Shown one piece after another: positions 13,560-26,223 of a DNA stretch of 64,000 nt. Made by a program: the position numbers and the translations under genes. How positions within the stretch are numbered: position 1 is the stretch's first letter; every line of letters begins with the position of its first letter. This stretch comes from Dastarcus helophoroides (lineage: Eukaryota; Arthropoda; Insecta; Coleoptera; Bothrideridae): contig CM053331.1 of the NCBI GenBank assembly GCA_028583605.1, positions 38,025,283 through 38,089,282 of the forward strand, read 5' to 3'. The notes under the pieces are model-generated. The model was given only the letters and a program-made list of their open reading frames with translations. It was not told the origin of the DNA and made no database searches.

Positions 13560-16500
13560 TCAATTAAGTTGGAAATTTTGAAAAAGGATTAACATTTTCA
13601 AAAACATCGAAGTTTAGAAAAAAAACTCGAAATTGTTAAAAGAAAGCTAAAATTTTGAGAAAACTAATAATGTTGGCAAATTCCTAATTTTTTAAAAAAG
13701 TGGAAATTTCGAAAAAAAGGTCCAAATTCGAAAAGACAAAATTTAAAAAATCGAACTTTCGAAACAAAGTTTGTTTCCAAATTAATTCATTATTTTCAAA
13801 AACAGACAAATTCGTCAAAGAAGTTATAGTTTTCATAAAAAAGTAAAATTTCGAGAAAATGTCGAAGCTTTAAACAAAAAGTCGAAATTTTCAAATAGTA
13901 CAGAATTAAAAAAAATGTCGAATTAAAAAAAAGTCGAATTAAAAAAAAGTCGAATTAAAAAAAAAGTCGAATTGAAAAAAGTCGAATTTTAAAAGAAAAG
14001 TCGAATTTTTCAAAAGAAAAAGTCATAGTTACAACTTAATAGTCGATATGCTAGTAAAATATTGAAAATTTGAAAAAAATGTCGAAATTGGAAGAAAAAA
14101 GTGGAAATTTTGAAAAAGGGTCGAAATGTTCACAAACATCAAAACCTGCCCCGATTTCAGATACAACAATAAAGCGTCTTATCCGCAGTATTTTTGCTCT
14201 GTGGATCATAAAAGTAGATAAACTGAATGGTAGATTAAAATTTGCGTTTAATTACGAAATTTCGATTGAACGATTCGAGGAAGATTCCAAATTTCGAAAA
14301 ATAGGCAGAAATGTTGATATTAAACTCGAAATTTCTTACTCATTTAATAATTTCTGTAGAATTCCCTTTTCTAATTATTATCTGTTCTACGCTTTAGTAC
14401 TCACGCTATTTGGTAACGCTGCCCGAGATTTCAGATTCAAAGCTAAAGCGTCCTATCCACAGTATTTTTGCTCTGTGGTTCATAAAAGTAGATAAACGGA
14501 ATGGTAAATTAAAACTTCGAGTTTAATTACGAAATTTCGATTGAACGATTCGAGGAAAATTTCAAATTTCGAAAAATAAGCAGAAATGTTGATATTAAAC
14601 TCGAAATTTCTTACTCATCTAATAATTTCTGTAGAATTCCCTTTTCTAATTATTATCTGTTCGACGTTTTAGTACTCATGCTATTCTTTAATTAAATTTG
14701 ACAACGCTGCCCGCATTTCAGATTCAACAATGAAGCGTCTTATCCGCAGTATTTTTGATCTGTGGTTCATTAAAGTAGATAAACTGGATCGTAAATCAAA
14801 ATGGAAATGTCATTAATGTCATAATTACGTCAAACATATTTTTTAAATAAACTTCCGTGAATAAGAAATAAAAAACTAAATTGATTCACCCCATTTAACG
14901 CTTTTACCAAAATTACGATTACCTACACGGCAGTAAAACCCCGCACTGCCGTACTGTTTTATTTATCAATTACATCAACAACCTGACAACTCGGTCGTGT
15001 CGAGGAAGTCCAAGTTTTCAAAAGAAAAAGTCATACTTACAACTTAATAGTCGATATGTTGGTAAAATATTGAAAATTTGAAAAAAATGTCGACATTAGA
15101 AGAAAAAAGTGGAAATTTTGAAAAAGGGTCGAAATGTTCAAAAACATCTAAGTTTGGAAAAAAGTCGATATTGTCAAAGAAAAAATTAAAACTTTGAGAA
15201 AAACTAATAATGACGGCAAATTCCCAAAGTTTCAAAAAGGTGAAAATTTTGAAAATAAAAGGTCGAAATTCAAAAAGTCGAGATTAAAAAAAATCGAACT
15301 TTTGAAAAAACTATGTTTTCAAAATAATTCATTATCGTCAAAATGTTCATAAAAAAAGGCGAAATTTCGAGAAGATGTTGAAACTTCGAACAAAAAGTCG
15401 AAATTTTCAAATAAAACGAAATTTTCAACAAAAGTCGAAATTTTCATACAAATTCTAAATTTTTAACAAAAGTCGAAAATCATTTTTTTAAGTTAACTTT
15501 TATAAAATGTTAGCAAATTCCTTATCTTTTAAAAAAGTGGAAATTTTGAAAAAAGGACCAAATTGAAAAAGTCGAAATTTAAAAAATCGAACTTTTGGAA
15601 CAAAGTTTGTTTCCAAATTAATTCATTATTTTCAAAAACAGACAAATTCGTCAAAGAAGTCAAAATTTTCATAAAAAAGTTAAATTTCGACAAAATGTCG
15701 AAGTTTTAAACAAAAAGTCAAAATTTTCAAATATTGCGGACTTTTAAAAAAAGTTAAATTAAAAAAAAGTCGAATTAAAAAAAGTCGAATTTAAAAAGAA
15801 AAGTCGAATTTTTCAAAAGAAAAAGTCACGCTTACAAGTTAATGCTGGTAAAATATTTAAAATTTGAAAAAATTGTCGAAATTAGAAGAAAAAAGTGGAA
15901 ATTTTGAAAAAGGGCCGAAATGTTCAAAAACATCCAAGTTTGGAAAAAAGTCGAGATTGTCAAAGAAAAAATTAAATCTTTAAAGAAAACTAATAATGAT
16001 GGCAAATTCCCAAACTTTCAAAAACGTGGAAATTTTGAAAAAAAAAGATCGGAATTCAAAAAGTCGAGATTAAAAAAAAATCGAATTTTTAGAAAAAGTT
16101 TGTTTTCAAGATAACTCATTATCGTCAAAATTTTCATAAAAAAGGCGAAATTTCGAGAAGATGTTGAAACTTCAAACAAAAAGTCGAAATTTAAAAAAAA
16201 AAGTCAAATTTTTCAAAAAAAAGTCGAATTTTCAACAAACTTTTAACAAGTAAATTTTTAACAAAAGTCGAAAATCATTTTTTTCAGTCAACTTTTGTAA
16301 AAAAGTTTTGAAAAAAAAGTTCGAAATTCAAAAAGTCGAAATTTAAAAAAAATCGAACTTTTGAAAAAAGTTTGTTTTCAAATAATTCATTATCGTCAAT
16401 TATTTCCTTAAAAAGGCGAAATTTCGAGAAAATTTTAAAACTTCGAACAAAAAGTCGAAATTTTCAAATAAAACGAAATTTTCAAAAAAAAGTCGAATTT

Positions 16501-17000
16501 TTCAAAAAAAGTCGAATTTTTCAAAAAAAAAGTCGAATTTTCAACAAAAGTTGAAATTTTTAACAAAAGTCGAAATTTTTAACAAGTAAATTTTTAACAA
16601 AAGTCGAAAATCATTTTTTTAAGTCAACTTTTGTAAAAAAGTCGAATTCAAAAATAATCGGCGTATTAAAAAAAAATAGAAACGTCGCAAAGAAGCCGAA
16701 ATTCTAAAAAATATCGAAATATTCAAAAGAGTCAAAATTTTGAAAAAAAAAAGAGAAAAAATGTTCAATAAACTTGAATTTCAAAAAAAAATCGACAATT
16801 TTATGCTTCTTTTCTTTTCCTCATAGTCAAGATAAGAATGTGCATAAAAAATTCCACCAGTAATGAAAATTTTGAAAAAAAAAGAAAAAATTTCCAATGA
16901 AATTTGAATTTCAAAAAAAAAATTATGCTCCCATTCTTTGCCACATAATCAAGATAAGAATTAAGAATTTCCAAAAAAAATTTCCAATTGTAATGAAAAT
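13560..17000 (+). repeat. AGTCGAAATTTTCAAAAA-type satellite arrays
   Basis: Degenerate tandem short motifs with core 'gtcgaaattttcaaaaaa' and 'gtcgaattaaaaaaa' fill 13.56-14.1 kb and 15.0-17.0 kb. A longer block recurs: 'aaaaagtcatacttacaac', 'taaaatattgaaaatttg' and 'agaagaaaaaagtggaaat' near 14020, 15030 and 15830, showing higher-order organisation with ~0.8-1 kb spacing. No genes; Lys-rich frames are repeat translations. Confidence 0.85.
14150..15010 (+). repeat. ~290-bp repeat copies and array end
   Basis: Two full copies and one partial of a unit containing 'gcgtcttatccgcagtattt', 'gtagataaactgaatggta', 'cgaaatttcgattgaacga' and 'ctaattattatctgttctac'. The last copy runs into a distinct ~230-bp tail (14780-15010) with the potential hairpin 'cggcagt...actgccg'. 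The same tail ends the second array at about 19310. Confidence 0.85.
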
Positions 17001-17309
17001 CAAGTTGAAAAATTGTTTCTTTGCTTCATTAATTCAGCTTTAGTAAAAGAAAAAACTTTAGGAATGTTATTTGGATAAAACATATTTATTTTTAGACGGT
17101 ATTTGTTTAAGAGTGGTAAGGTGAAGTATGCGATGTAAGAACATTAAAAAAAAAGGTTACTATAATCTGCCTAACCCAACCACAGACCGGAAATTTCGAG
17201 ATTAAACCAAAAATTTCTAGAGTGGAGTTTGGAGATTATAGTCAACTTTTATATATAAGAGGAAATCTCGAGATTAAAATGGAAGATTCACGAGTCGAGT
17301 AGTATCTAC

Positions 17310-19310
17310 TTAAAACTTGAAACTTCGAGTTTAATCACGAAATTTCGATTGAACACAAACGATTCGGGGAAAATTCAAAATTTCGAAAAAAAGCAGAAAT
17401 CTTGGTATTACACTCGATATTTCTTATGAAACTTCTTGAGAATTTCCTTTTCTAATTATTATCTGTTCTACGCTTTAATACTCACGCTAGTCTTTAATTA
17501 GATTTGGCAACGCTGCCGAGATTTCAGATTCAACGGTAAAACGTCCTATCCACAATATTTTTGCTCTGTGGTTCATAAAAGTAGATAAACTGAATGGTAG
17601 ATTAAAATTTGAGTTTAATTACGAAATTTCGATTGAACGATTCGAGGAGAATTCCAAATTTCGAAAAATAAGCAGAAATGTTGATATTAAACTCGAAATT
17701 TCTTATTCATCTAAAAATTTCTGTAGAATTCCCTTTTTTTAATTATTATCTGTTCTACGCTTTCTTCTACATGCTATTCTTTAATTAAATTTGACAACGC
17801 TGCCCGGATTTCAGATACAACAATGAAGCATCTTATACGCAGTAGTATTTTTGCTCTGTGGTTCATAAAAGTAGAATAAACTAATGGTAGATTAAATTTT
17901 CCAGTTTAATACGAAATTTCGATTGAACGATTCGAGGAAAATTCCAAATTTCGAAAAATAAGTAGAAATGTTGATATTAAACTCGAAATTTCTTATTCAT
18001 CTAAAAATGTCTGTAGAATTCCCTTTTTTAATTATTATCTGTTCTACGCTTTCTAATCATGCTATTCTTTAATTAAATTTCACTACGCTGCCCAGTTTTC
18101 AGATACAACAATAAAGCGTCTTATCCGCAGTATTTTTGCTCTGTGGATCATAAAAGTAGATAAACTGAATTGTAGATTAAAATTTCGAGTTTAATTACGA
18201 AATTTCGATTGAACGATTCGAGGAAAATTCCAAATTTCGAAAAATAAGTAGAAATGTTGATATTAAACTCGAAATTTCTTATTCATCTAATAATTTCTGT
18301 AGAATTCCCCTTTTTTTTATTATCTGTTCTACGCTTTCGTCCTCATGCTATTCTTTAATTAAATTTGACAACGCTGTCCCGATTTCAGATATAACAATAA
18401 AGCATCTTATCCGCAGTATTTTTGCTTGCAACTTTCGAGTTTAATTACGAAATTTCGATTGAAAACAAACGACTCGAGGAAAATTCAAAATTTCGAGAAA
18501 AAGCATAAATATTGATATTACACTCGATATTTCTTATGGAACTTCTTGAGAATTCCCTTTTCTAAGTATTATCCGTTCTACGCTTTAGCACTCACGCTAC
18601 AGTAATCCCTCTTTATCCAGGGTATTTTTTATCCGCGGAGCAGTTCCTAAAAATAAAAATGCATTTGCCATGATCGGCCCTTCAATAGCATTGATCAAAA
18701 GAACTTACTGCATTTAAATTTCAAATATATGCATATAACCAATGTTATTATGTCTATCCGTAAGTTTTCTATTTTCATTTAAATTTTTTATATATTATTT
18801 TCTAGCGAATATATAAAATTTATACACGCAAAATGTATGATAAATATGTACGTGCATAATCTAGTTTAACTTTATATAGCTTTGATTTTTTTATCGAGTA
18901 TTTAAACAACTTTGTTATCCGTGGTTTTGACAAGAAGATCCTCTGCGGATAACAAGGGACTATTGTATTCTTTAATTAAATTTGGCAACTTTGCCCGAGA
19001 CTTCACATTCAACAATGAAGCCTCTTATCCGCAGTATTTTTGCTCTGTGGTCCATAAAAGTAGATAAACCGGATCATAGGTCAAAATGGAAATGTCATTA
19101 ATGTCATAATAACATCAAACAATTTTTTAAATAAACTTCTGTGAATAAGAAATAAAAAACTAAATTGATTCACCCTCATTTAACGCTTTTACCAAAATTA
19201 CGGTTGCCCGCACGGCAGTAAACCCCGCACTGCCGTATTGTTTCATTTATCAATTACATCGACAACTTGACAACTCGATCATGTCGAGGAAGTCGAATTT
19301 TAAAGTATCA
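17310..19310 (+). repeat. ~290-bp repeat array with shared tail
   Basis: About six copies of the unit described at 14150-15010, starting near 17320, 17525, 17815, 18095, 18385 and 18980. The array ends in the same ~230-bp tail seen at 14780-15010 (hairpin with 'cacggcagtaaaccccgca'). One copy is split by a pogo-like insertion at 18600-18965. The shared tail suggests that both arrays come from one element carrying internal tandem repeats. Confidence 0.85.
18600..18965. mobile_element. pogo/Tigger-like MITE (366 bp)
   Basis: Ends CAGTAATCCCTCTTTATCC and GGATAACAAGGGACTATTG are inverted repeats matching at 15 of 19 positions, flanked by TA on both sides (18598-18599 and 18966-18967). The flanks join to give 'gctattctttaattaaattt', the uninterrupted form of this site in sister copies of the ~290-bp repeat (for example near 14680). 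This proves insertion with TA duplication. There is no transposase ORF, so it is non-autonomous. Confidence 0.85.
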
Positions 19311-19734
19311 TGACTTGACAAAAATCTGAGGAAAGCACGAATGCGATTTTCATTAAAAGTACGTATTATTTTTCGTTAAATGTGTTATTTTTCATTAAAA
19401 GTATGTGGTATTTAAGAAAATTAGTTTGTCATTACTTTTGTTACAGAATAAAACATGGTTAAATTTCGATAGTCATTAAGTTTTTTCGGTAGACGAGATG
19501 ATTTGTGCTCTCATGTACTGTAGTAACCAGACTGTTGATTTCTCTAAAAATTTTACGTCAAGTTGAGCAATAATAATAATGGGTTATTACTTATTACGTT
19601 GTTATCTTCAACTCTTTTTACAAGAACCAATATTTAAAACCAAAAAAAAGTCCGTCAAACGACATGCCATCGTAGATGACATAGAATACAAAAATAACCA
19701 TCGAAGCAATACGGCACTAAATGAAACATAAAAT

Positions 19735-21010
19735 AAATTAAGAAAATATGTAGTTCATTTTAGATAAATCTGCATAACAGTAAGCTGTAGCTTTCTAATT
19801 TTGTAGTGGCAACAAGAACTAGTAATATTTAGACGTGGTCGTGTGGCAGTAGGGATGTCGATTCCTTTTTAAAATAATCGATTTTTGGATCGTTTCTAAT
19901 CGTGCGCAAAAGAATCGATTCCCGATTAAGTTGGGTGCTGAAAGATCGATTTCCGATTAATCGCCTTGTTGGTGAAATTTTTGAACATTTCTAATAAAAG
20001 AAAAATTAAATGATAAGGACGAATTAGAGACATATCTCTTATATGAAAAATATCAACTTTAATTGCTGCAAATGTTAAAATGTTTTGACAAGGCATTCAA
20101 ATAGGGAAATTACGTAATAATTTATAGGCAACGCAAAGCTTAAAGAAAATGGCGCCACCATCATGTCCATCTTGTGGTTGACAGTTGAACCAATTAATTA
20201 TATTCTATGCTTGTTTATGTATGTTTTTTGTACATATCTGCAAGTTGACTGACAGGTTATTGTTTACGATTCTAATTTTGTGTTTTTTATGGATTTTCGG
20301 TGTAATATTAAAATAAATGGACAAAATAAATACGTTCATTTAACAATCGAAGAAATAAAATGTCAGTCACCAAACGCACTGACAACTGTCAGAATGACAG
20401 TCTAGCGGAACAAACTATGATGGCGCCACAGTTATCTTTCCTTTTCAGTCAACGACCTAATGAATAAAAAGAAATGTTAATGCTGCCATCTGTTGGCTTG
20501 TTAACGTAGCTATTGCTAGTAGGTAGTGGAGAATAACATAACGACATAAATACACTTATATAAAAAAATTTGTCATTAAATTTACAGTGACCTGCAAATA
20601 AGGTAAATCAATCCGATTCTTAGGATTTCTGAATCGTTCATTAGATCGATCATGTATTTGAAATCGATCTAAAAAATCGACCATAAGACTTGAAAAAATC
20701 GCTTTTTCGATTAATCGACTTCAGATCGACATCCCTATGTGGCACTGCTGTGAGATTTCTTAATGGTGTTCTGTGTTCTTAAAATCTTAACCTAGATATT
20801 AAACATTTTGATTTGTTGTCGGTTGTTTTAAGCGTAACTCATATATTTGATGTCAATTTCTGCTGAAAATTATTAAACTGTAAGTAATAGTAATAAAAAT
20901 AATATGAAAGTCATTCCGATTATTTCTACCAAATAACCCCTGAAATTTAGGCAACACTTCGATCATCAAAATGTTTACGCGTGAGCCAGTTTTGGTGATT
21001 TTTAGCGACT
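19735..21010 (-). repeat. Dispersed repeat copy split by a hAT-like element
   Basis: On the minus strand this reads 'aacacagaacaccattaag', 'tctaaatattactagttctt' and 'gttgccactacaaaatta', a family with copies at about 30540-31070 and 31190-31560 (plus). The outer part also matches ('acgcgtaaacattttgatg' type). The hAT-like element at 19849-20737 interrupts it. Confidence 0.75.
19849..20737. mobile_element. hAT-like non-autonomous element (~889 bp)
   Basis: Terminal inverted repeats TAGGGATGTCGAT (19850-19862) and ATCGACATCCCTA (20725-20737). It is flanked by a direct repeat TGTGGCA (19842-19848 and 20738-20744), close to the 8-bp duplication of hAT elements. Subterminal regions are dense in ATCGATT and GATTAATCG motifs, as in hAT transposase-binding regions. 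No transposase frame is seen. Empty sites exist in sister copies of the host repeat at about 30955 and 31440. Confidence 0.8.
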
Positions 21011-21107
21011 TTTGTAAAGGTTAATTTAGTATTTCGACCTACTCTTATGCGGGTTTAAACTGGCTATTCGGATAAATTAAGAAATTACGAAACTGTAAGA
21101 CAATTAA

Positions 21108-21346
21108 CCCTTTCGCGAGGTGATATTTTCCTATTTTTAAGTATGCCCATACGGCGAGCAGTTTTCGAGGTTTACGGAATCGTATGGTCTTCGTCGTTAT
21201 AGCATACATTTACCGGAAAACTATGATAGTCGGCGTCTCTACAAGAATATTGTACTACATTAAAAATATAATTCGAATAAATACAGTCTTAGACTATTTG
21301 TCACATTGTTTTAACACGGGAATATAGGGTCTTCGGCGCGAAAGGG
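21108..21346. mobile_element. piggyBac-like MITE (239 bp)
   Basis: Perfect 10-bp terminal inverted repeats CCCTTTCGCG / CGCGAAAGGG flanked on both sides by TTAA (21104-21107 and 21347-21350), the target and terminus pattern of piggyBac-like elements. The interior has no ORF. Confidence 0.85.
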
Positions 21347-21411
21347 TTAAGTTTTCTTTTACAAATTTCGAGATTAGATTGGAAATTTTGATTCTATTCT
21401 ACTACAGTTGA

Positions 21412-21530
21412 TATACCCTAAAACCAAGAAGAATTAAAAAAACACAACAAGCCTTTCTTGTGTTCAAGGGACAAGATTTAATATCATTTTTGAAGATAAT
21501 CAAGGACTAGTTCGTTCCACCAAAATTTTT
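21412..21530. repeat. Foldback-family copy, truncated
   Basis: Left-arm remnant 'ctaaaaccaagaagaattaa' joined to right-arm remnant 'tcttgtgttcaagggaca' and the end 'ggactagttcgttccacca'. The central part is missing. Confidence 0.7.
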
Positions 21531-23224
21531 TCACGAAATTTCGAAATTAAACTCGTAATTTCGACCTTAATGTAAGGTTCTTAAAGTTAAGTCATAAAAG
21601 GATTTGTTTTGGGTAGATGACGCATCACTTCACATGAAAAATGTGGGAAATACGCGGCTTGCCTTTGAGGTTAAAGAAGTATTTGAAAATTCTCTTTTTG
21701 AATTAAATCGAAAAGCGATTTACTGTTTACGTTTCCAAGCATTAAAAAGTGATGTTTACATTGCACTTTCCCCGCCAAAGTAAACAAAAAACACAAATTC
21801 CACAAATGAGCCTTAATAGTTACAATGGGTCGATTTTTGGTAAAAAAAATTTGAAACCAAAGTGTCTGATGTAACACCCCAAAGATACGAAATTAGGTAA
21901 TTGATTACAAACACGCTACTGCACTGTCTATTTGTTTGGCCTCAGCCAACATGCCTGTCGATGGCGTTTAAACGGTGACCGACTTATTGAATTTATAACA
22001 TATGGATTAACAGCACAGAATGGGGTACTTACATCATTTTTATAAATTGTACTGGCACACTTGCGTGTGCAAAACTCAATATACTAGTTACCCATCGCGA
22101 CGATGCTATAGCTGGACGAAAAAACTAACTTGTGCACTTTACTAATCCATTGATGAAAGAAGAATGAACTCTGGCATATTTTTTATGGATCTGTGGAAAT
22201 GCGCCATCTATTGGGTGGAATACACACAAATACGTAATTTATCTATCAACCGTTAGATGCCACCCTATTTAAAAATCGATTTTAAGCCGTTTAGGCCCAA
22301 AAATTAATAACGAATTTCAATAAATTATATAAAAGAACGTAATTAGTGATAGCTACTTCAAGATTTTTTGCGAACAATATGGAAGAAGAATAAAAATATG
22401 AAATAAAGTAAGATGATGCAATTCTATCAAGAGTTGTCAAAGACTATAGTGAGTTGAAATCGTAATCGTATTATTTAACTATGTGCACTAAATTGATTTA
22501 GATTATTACTAAAACTACTTAACCGGTAAATTTATGCGAAAACCTTTTAGGTAATAAGAAAAACGTTAACAAATCAATTACAGAATACCTCTAAATCTAT
22601 GATTAAATCTGTAAATAATATTACCCATTCTGTAACGTCAGGGCGACATCTCGTGATTAGAAGCTGAGATCAACTCGGAATGTGTCTGGTGATTACAGTT
22701 CGCGGCTTTTTAGCCCCTGAGGCGCGTTCTGACGTAACTTATGAAAGGCGGTAATTTGTAAAATACCATTGACCCCTCCACGTTCTAAATATTCGGCGAA
22801 AATTGCGCAAATTTTCTTGTTTGTAGAAAATGTAATGAAGTCCTAAGGTCGCAACTCGTGTTATCTTAAAATGTCAATTAAATTATTTTATGTGAAAACA
22901 CTTTGGACTAATTAATGCGATAACGATTTTTTTTAAGATTTCCGTCTTCTTAACGTCGCGGCTGTTTGTGCTACATAATTGATTAGACAAACAACTTTCT
23001 AATCATTCTGAATGGACGTGAATCGCAAATGTATTGAGTGTCGCCTAGATTAATTAAATTAACCAGTTTATATTTCGTTATTTTAGATAAGATGAGTTTT
23101 AAAGTGGCTTGCATTTCTCAATTTATTCGTCTCCCTTGAGACTTTTATTTGAAAATTATGGATCCGTGACCCCAAGGCGTTATAATTATGGGACCCTTGC
23201 TCACGAGTTAACTATTGTGACGAT
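21531..23224. other. Intergenic, no gene recognised
   Basis: Mostly unique-looking sequence. It includes an imperfect inverted pair of CRE-like motifs, 'gtaacgtcag' (about 22632) and 'ctgacgtaac' (about 22730), about 90 bp apart. No coding region supported. Confidence 0.4.
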
Positions 23225-24060
23225 TTTTCTCGATTTTTATTTCTAAACTCATCTTTTTCTCGAAATTTCGACTTTTTTTCTTAGAATATCGATTTTTTTT
23301 TAAATTTCGATATTTTTCTTAGAATTTCGATTGTTTTTCTTAGAACTTTGATTTTTTTTTTTAGAATTTCGATTGTTTTCTTAGATTTGGATTTATTTCT
23401 TAGAATTTGGATATTTTTCAGAATTTCGTTTTTTTCTCAAAATTCGTTTAGAAATTTCGCCTTTTGTTTCAAAATTCAACCTTTTCCGAACATTTTGACC
23501 TTTTTTTAAATCTATTTTTAGATAAATTTCGAATTGATTCTAAATATTTGCTATTTTGTCAAAATTTTGACTCAAGGTTTCAAAATTCGTCATTTTCTTT
23601 TTGAAATCCTAATTTTATTTTCAAAATTCGTCTTTCTTTGAGCAATTGATTTATTAAAAATTCGACTTTTATCCCAAAATGTTTGGTTTTTTTTTTCAAA
23701 ATTCCTATTTTTCGTGTTTTTAGTAATTCCGCCATTTTTCTCAAAATTTGGTTTTTTCTGAAAATTACTTTTTCAAATCTGACCACGAAAATTTTGAATT
23801 GTTTTTGAGAATTAGCCTTTTTCTCGAAATTTCAATTTTCATCCAAAACTTCGTCTTCTTTTGAAATCTCGATTGTATTCTCAAAATTCGTCTTTCTCTA
23901 GAAAATTGATTTTTTAAATATTCGATATTTTTCTCGAAATGTTTGCTTTTTTACTCGAAATGTTTGGCTTTTTTCTCCAAATTCCTATTCTGCGTTTTTT
24001 GTTAAAAATTCCATTTTTTTTAAAATTTGGCTTTTTTGAACATTTTTCAGTCTCGTTTTT
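23225..24060 (-). repeat. TTTCGA-type satellite patch
   Basis: Degenerate 'cttagaatttcgattttttt' and 'ctcgaaatttcgactttttt' motifs. Same family as the arrays at 33.3-38.8 and 46.5-50.2 kb. Open frames inside are repeat translations. Confidence 0.8.
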
Positions 24061-24544
24061 TCACTAAACAACTATTTTTAACATTCTTTACCAAACTGCA
24101 ACATTTTTTCACCGAAAACTACCGTTTTTATTCAAAATTCGAATTTCTGAAAATTTTGACTTGTTGCCCAAAGACATCCCTTCTTCTCCAAACTTCTCAT
24201 GCATGAGCATGGTGAGGCAGGATGGATCATTCACTATTTTTTTTGAAGGAAAACAAATTTGTTTTTTTAATTGCCCCATTCTTATAGACTTTTTCAATAA
24301 ATAATAAATGGATATTTGTCAAAAATTGATTATGAGAAAATTAATTAAAAAGTCGAACGAGAGCCTATAAAATGAAAAAAAATGTGGTTATCCAACTTTC
24401 TATTTTAGCAAAACTAGAAAATTTACAAAACTAAAATATATAAGAACGGTGATTGAACATGATATGGTAAAAGTGATAAATTTAAGCTTTTACATCCCTT
24501 CTACTGAAGACTACACCTGTTATAAAAAGAGAACGTAACAATAT

Positions 24545-25923
24545 TTATATGATGTCATAATCTGGAGGAATAACTTTTGTTTTTATTTGTATGCACTTGA
24601 AAAATTTTTCCGGTCCATGATAGATCCCATCAACAACGGGATGATTCCTCATGATTTTCTTCCATTGACGTAACAAAGGTAAATCAGTCTCAGCGAATGG
24701 AAGCACCGCCTGTAAGACTATACCGGCAGTTTTCGCCCTTTCTGCCCACGGCCACAACATATAATCCACCTACAACATTGAATTAGACATATACAATTTC
24801 CATCGTCGACAGCATTACCATTCCAGGGTTATCCCCACCGAAATACTTGGTACCTCTTCTCTTCAATTCGTCTTCAAATGGTTGCAAAACGCCCAAGAAC
24901 TCTTTGGTCCACTCTTCTGGCGACTTCTGCTCTAATCCAACGATGCACTTTGTAAAAACCGAAGTAACAGCATCCAATTTTTTAATCAACTCCTTATCTT
25001 TCTGAGCAGCCTCTGGTTCGGCAGGATAAAGCAATGGCGAAGGGTACTTTTTCTCCAGGTATTCAGCAATGTTCAGGCTTTCCACTAACACTTCAGATCC
25101 CGTATCCAGCGCAGGGACTTTACCTGGATAATTATAATTGAGATTAAAAGTTTGTCGATCATCATACTTGTCTAAAATTAGCTAAAAATGATTGTCAATC
25201 CCAAATTATAATCCTTTTCTGAAATTTTCCAATTTTGGCCACCCACTTTGATGTATTCCTATTTTGAATCAAATTTTAACTGTTTTAGACCCAAATTTTA
25301 ACTGTTTTAGACAACTTTCAATTTAGAATGTTTTTAGTTGTTATAGTTCAAGTTCAAATTACTACAATTTTGTTAAATTTACCATAATTCAGTTTCAATT
25401 GTTTATGCCAATTAAATGTTCCATAATGAAACAATCGAACCAGCTACAGTTGAAAATATATATAACAACAACCGTGGATCGATTTTGGACTTACTTGTCT
25501 TCGTCAGTATGATAGGGTTCGACTTTTATATGTTACTAATTTTATGAGTCAGTCCAAAGAAAGACTGGATCAGTAGAAGACTATCACAGCATAAAATTTT
25601 GGTTGGCATACATCAGACCTTTTGACTATTATCTAATAAGCATCAGACCAGCTACTAACGTCTATGCTACTAACCTTCAGGGTGGATTTTAAAATACCAC
25701 TCCGGCTTATTAATCAAATTCAGATTTACGATATCGTGCGGGACTCCTTTAGCACGCAAAACTAGGCGAACTCGATGAGCATATGGACAATATTCCATGG
25801 AATAGAGGCGTAATTTTCCTTCTTCCTTGGGTGGTTCCGTCGAACCTAAAATTTTAATTCAGCTGTAATACGAGAAATTAATTACGTACTATATTTACCA
25901 GTCGTTAAATGTTTTGTGGACAT
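24545..25923 (-). CDS. Omega-class glutathione S-transferase
   Basis: Four exons on the minus strand: 25923-25899, 25845-25675, 25123-24819 and 24769-24545. All introns are GT-AG and phases match at each junction (1, 1, 0), giving 241 residues, the usual omega GST length. The N-terminal thioredoxin-like domain has the catalytic-cysteine motif CPYAHR (Cys28), KPEWYFKIHPEGKVPALD (cis-Pro region) and ESLNIAEYLEKKYP. The C-terminal helical domain has FGGDNPGMVDYMLWPWAER. Omega enzymes use cysteine rather than Tyr/Ser and act in the cytosol as thioltransferases and dehydroascorbate reductases; in Drosophila the sepia paralogue acts in pteridine pigment synthesis. The exact substrate cannot be told here. 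All key motifs are intact, so it is probably functional. Confidence 0.93.
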
Positions 25924-26223
25924 TTTCGGTATTTGATAAACGATGTGCGATGTGAATGATTTGCCTTCGGCAGTTTGTTGTGACTTTTGTTTATAATCTT
26001 GGAAACGTCAGCGTCATATCTTTAAATATGGGAAGGGCTACACTACCTGACAACGTGGCACAGTTCTTTTTATCTTTCTTTGTTGCGTTAAAAACGGATA
26101 AAATTGTCTCGCTTGATTACATTTGAACTACTTTACAATAAGTCCTTGTTTACTTTAACTTTGAACACAGAACATCTTGGAATAAGCCCACTGTGATAAT
26201 CAAGAAGTCTATACCAAAGTCTG

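Noticed and set aside
18610..18660. Possible link of the 'cttatccgcag' motif in the 290-bp repeats with the pogo-like termini
   Set aside because: The repeat motif lacks the TIR pattern and TA-bounded ends; similarity is limited to 'tatccgc'.
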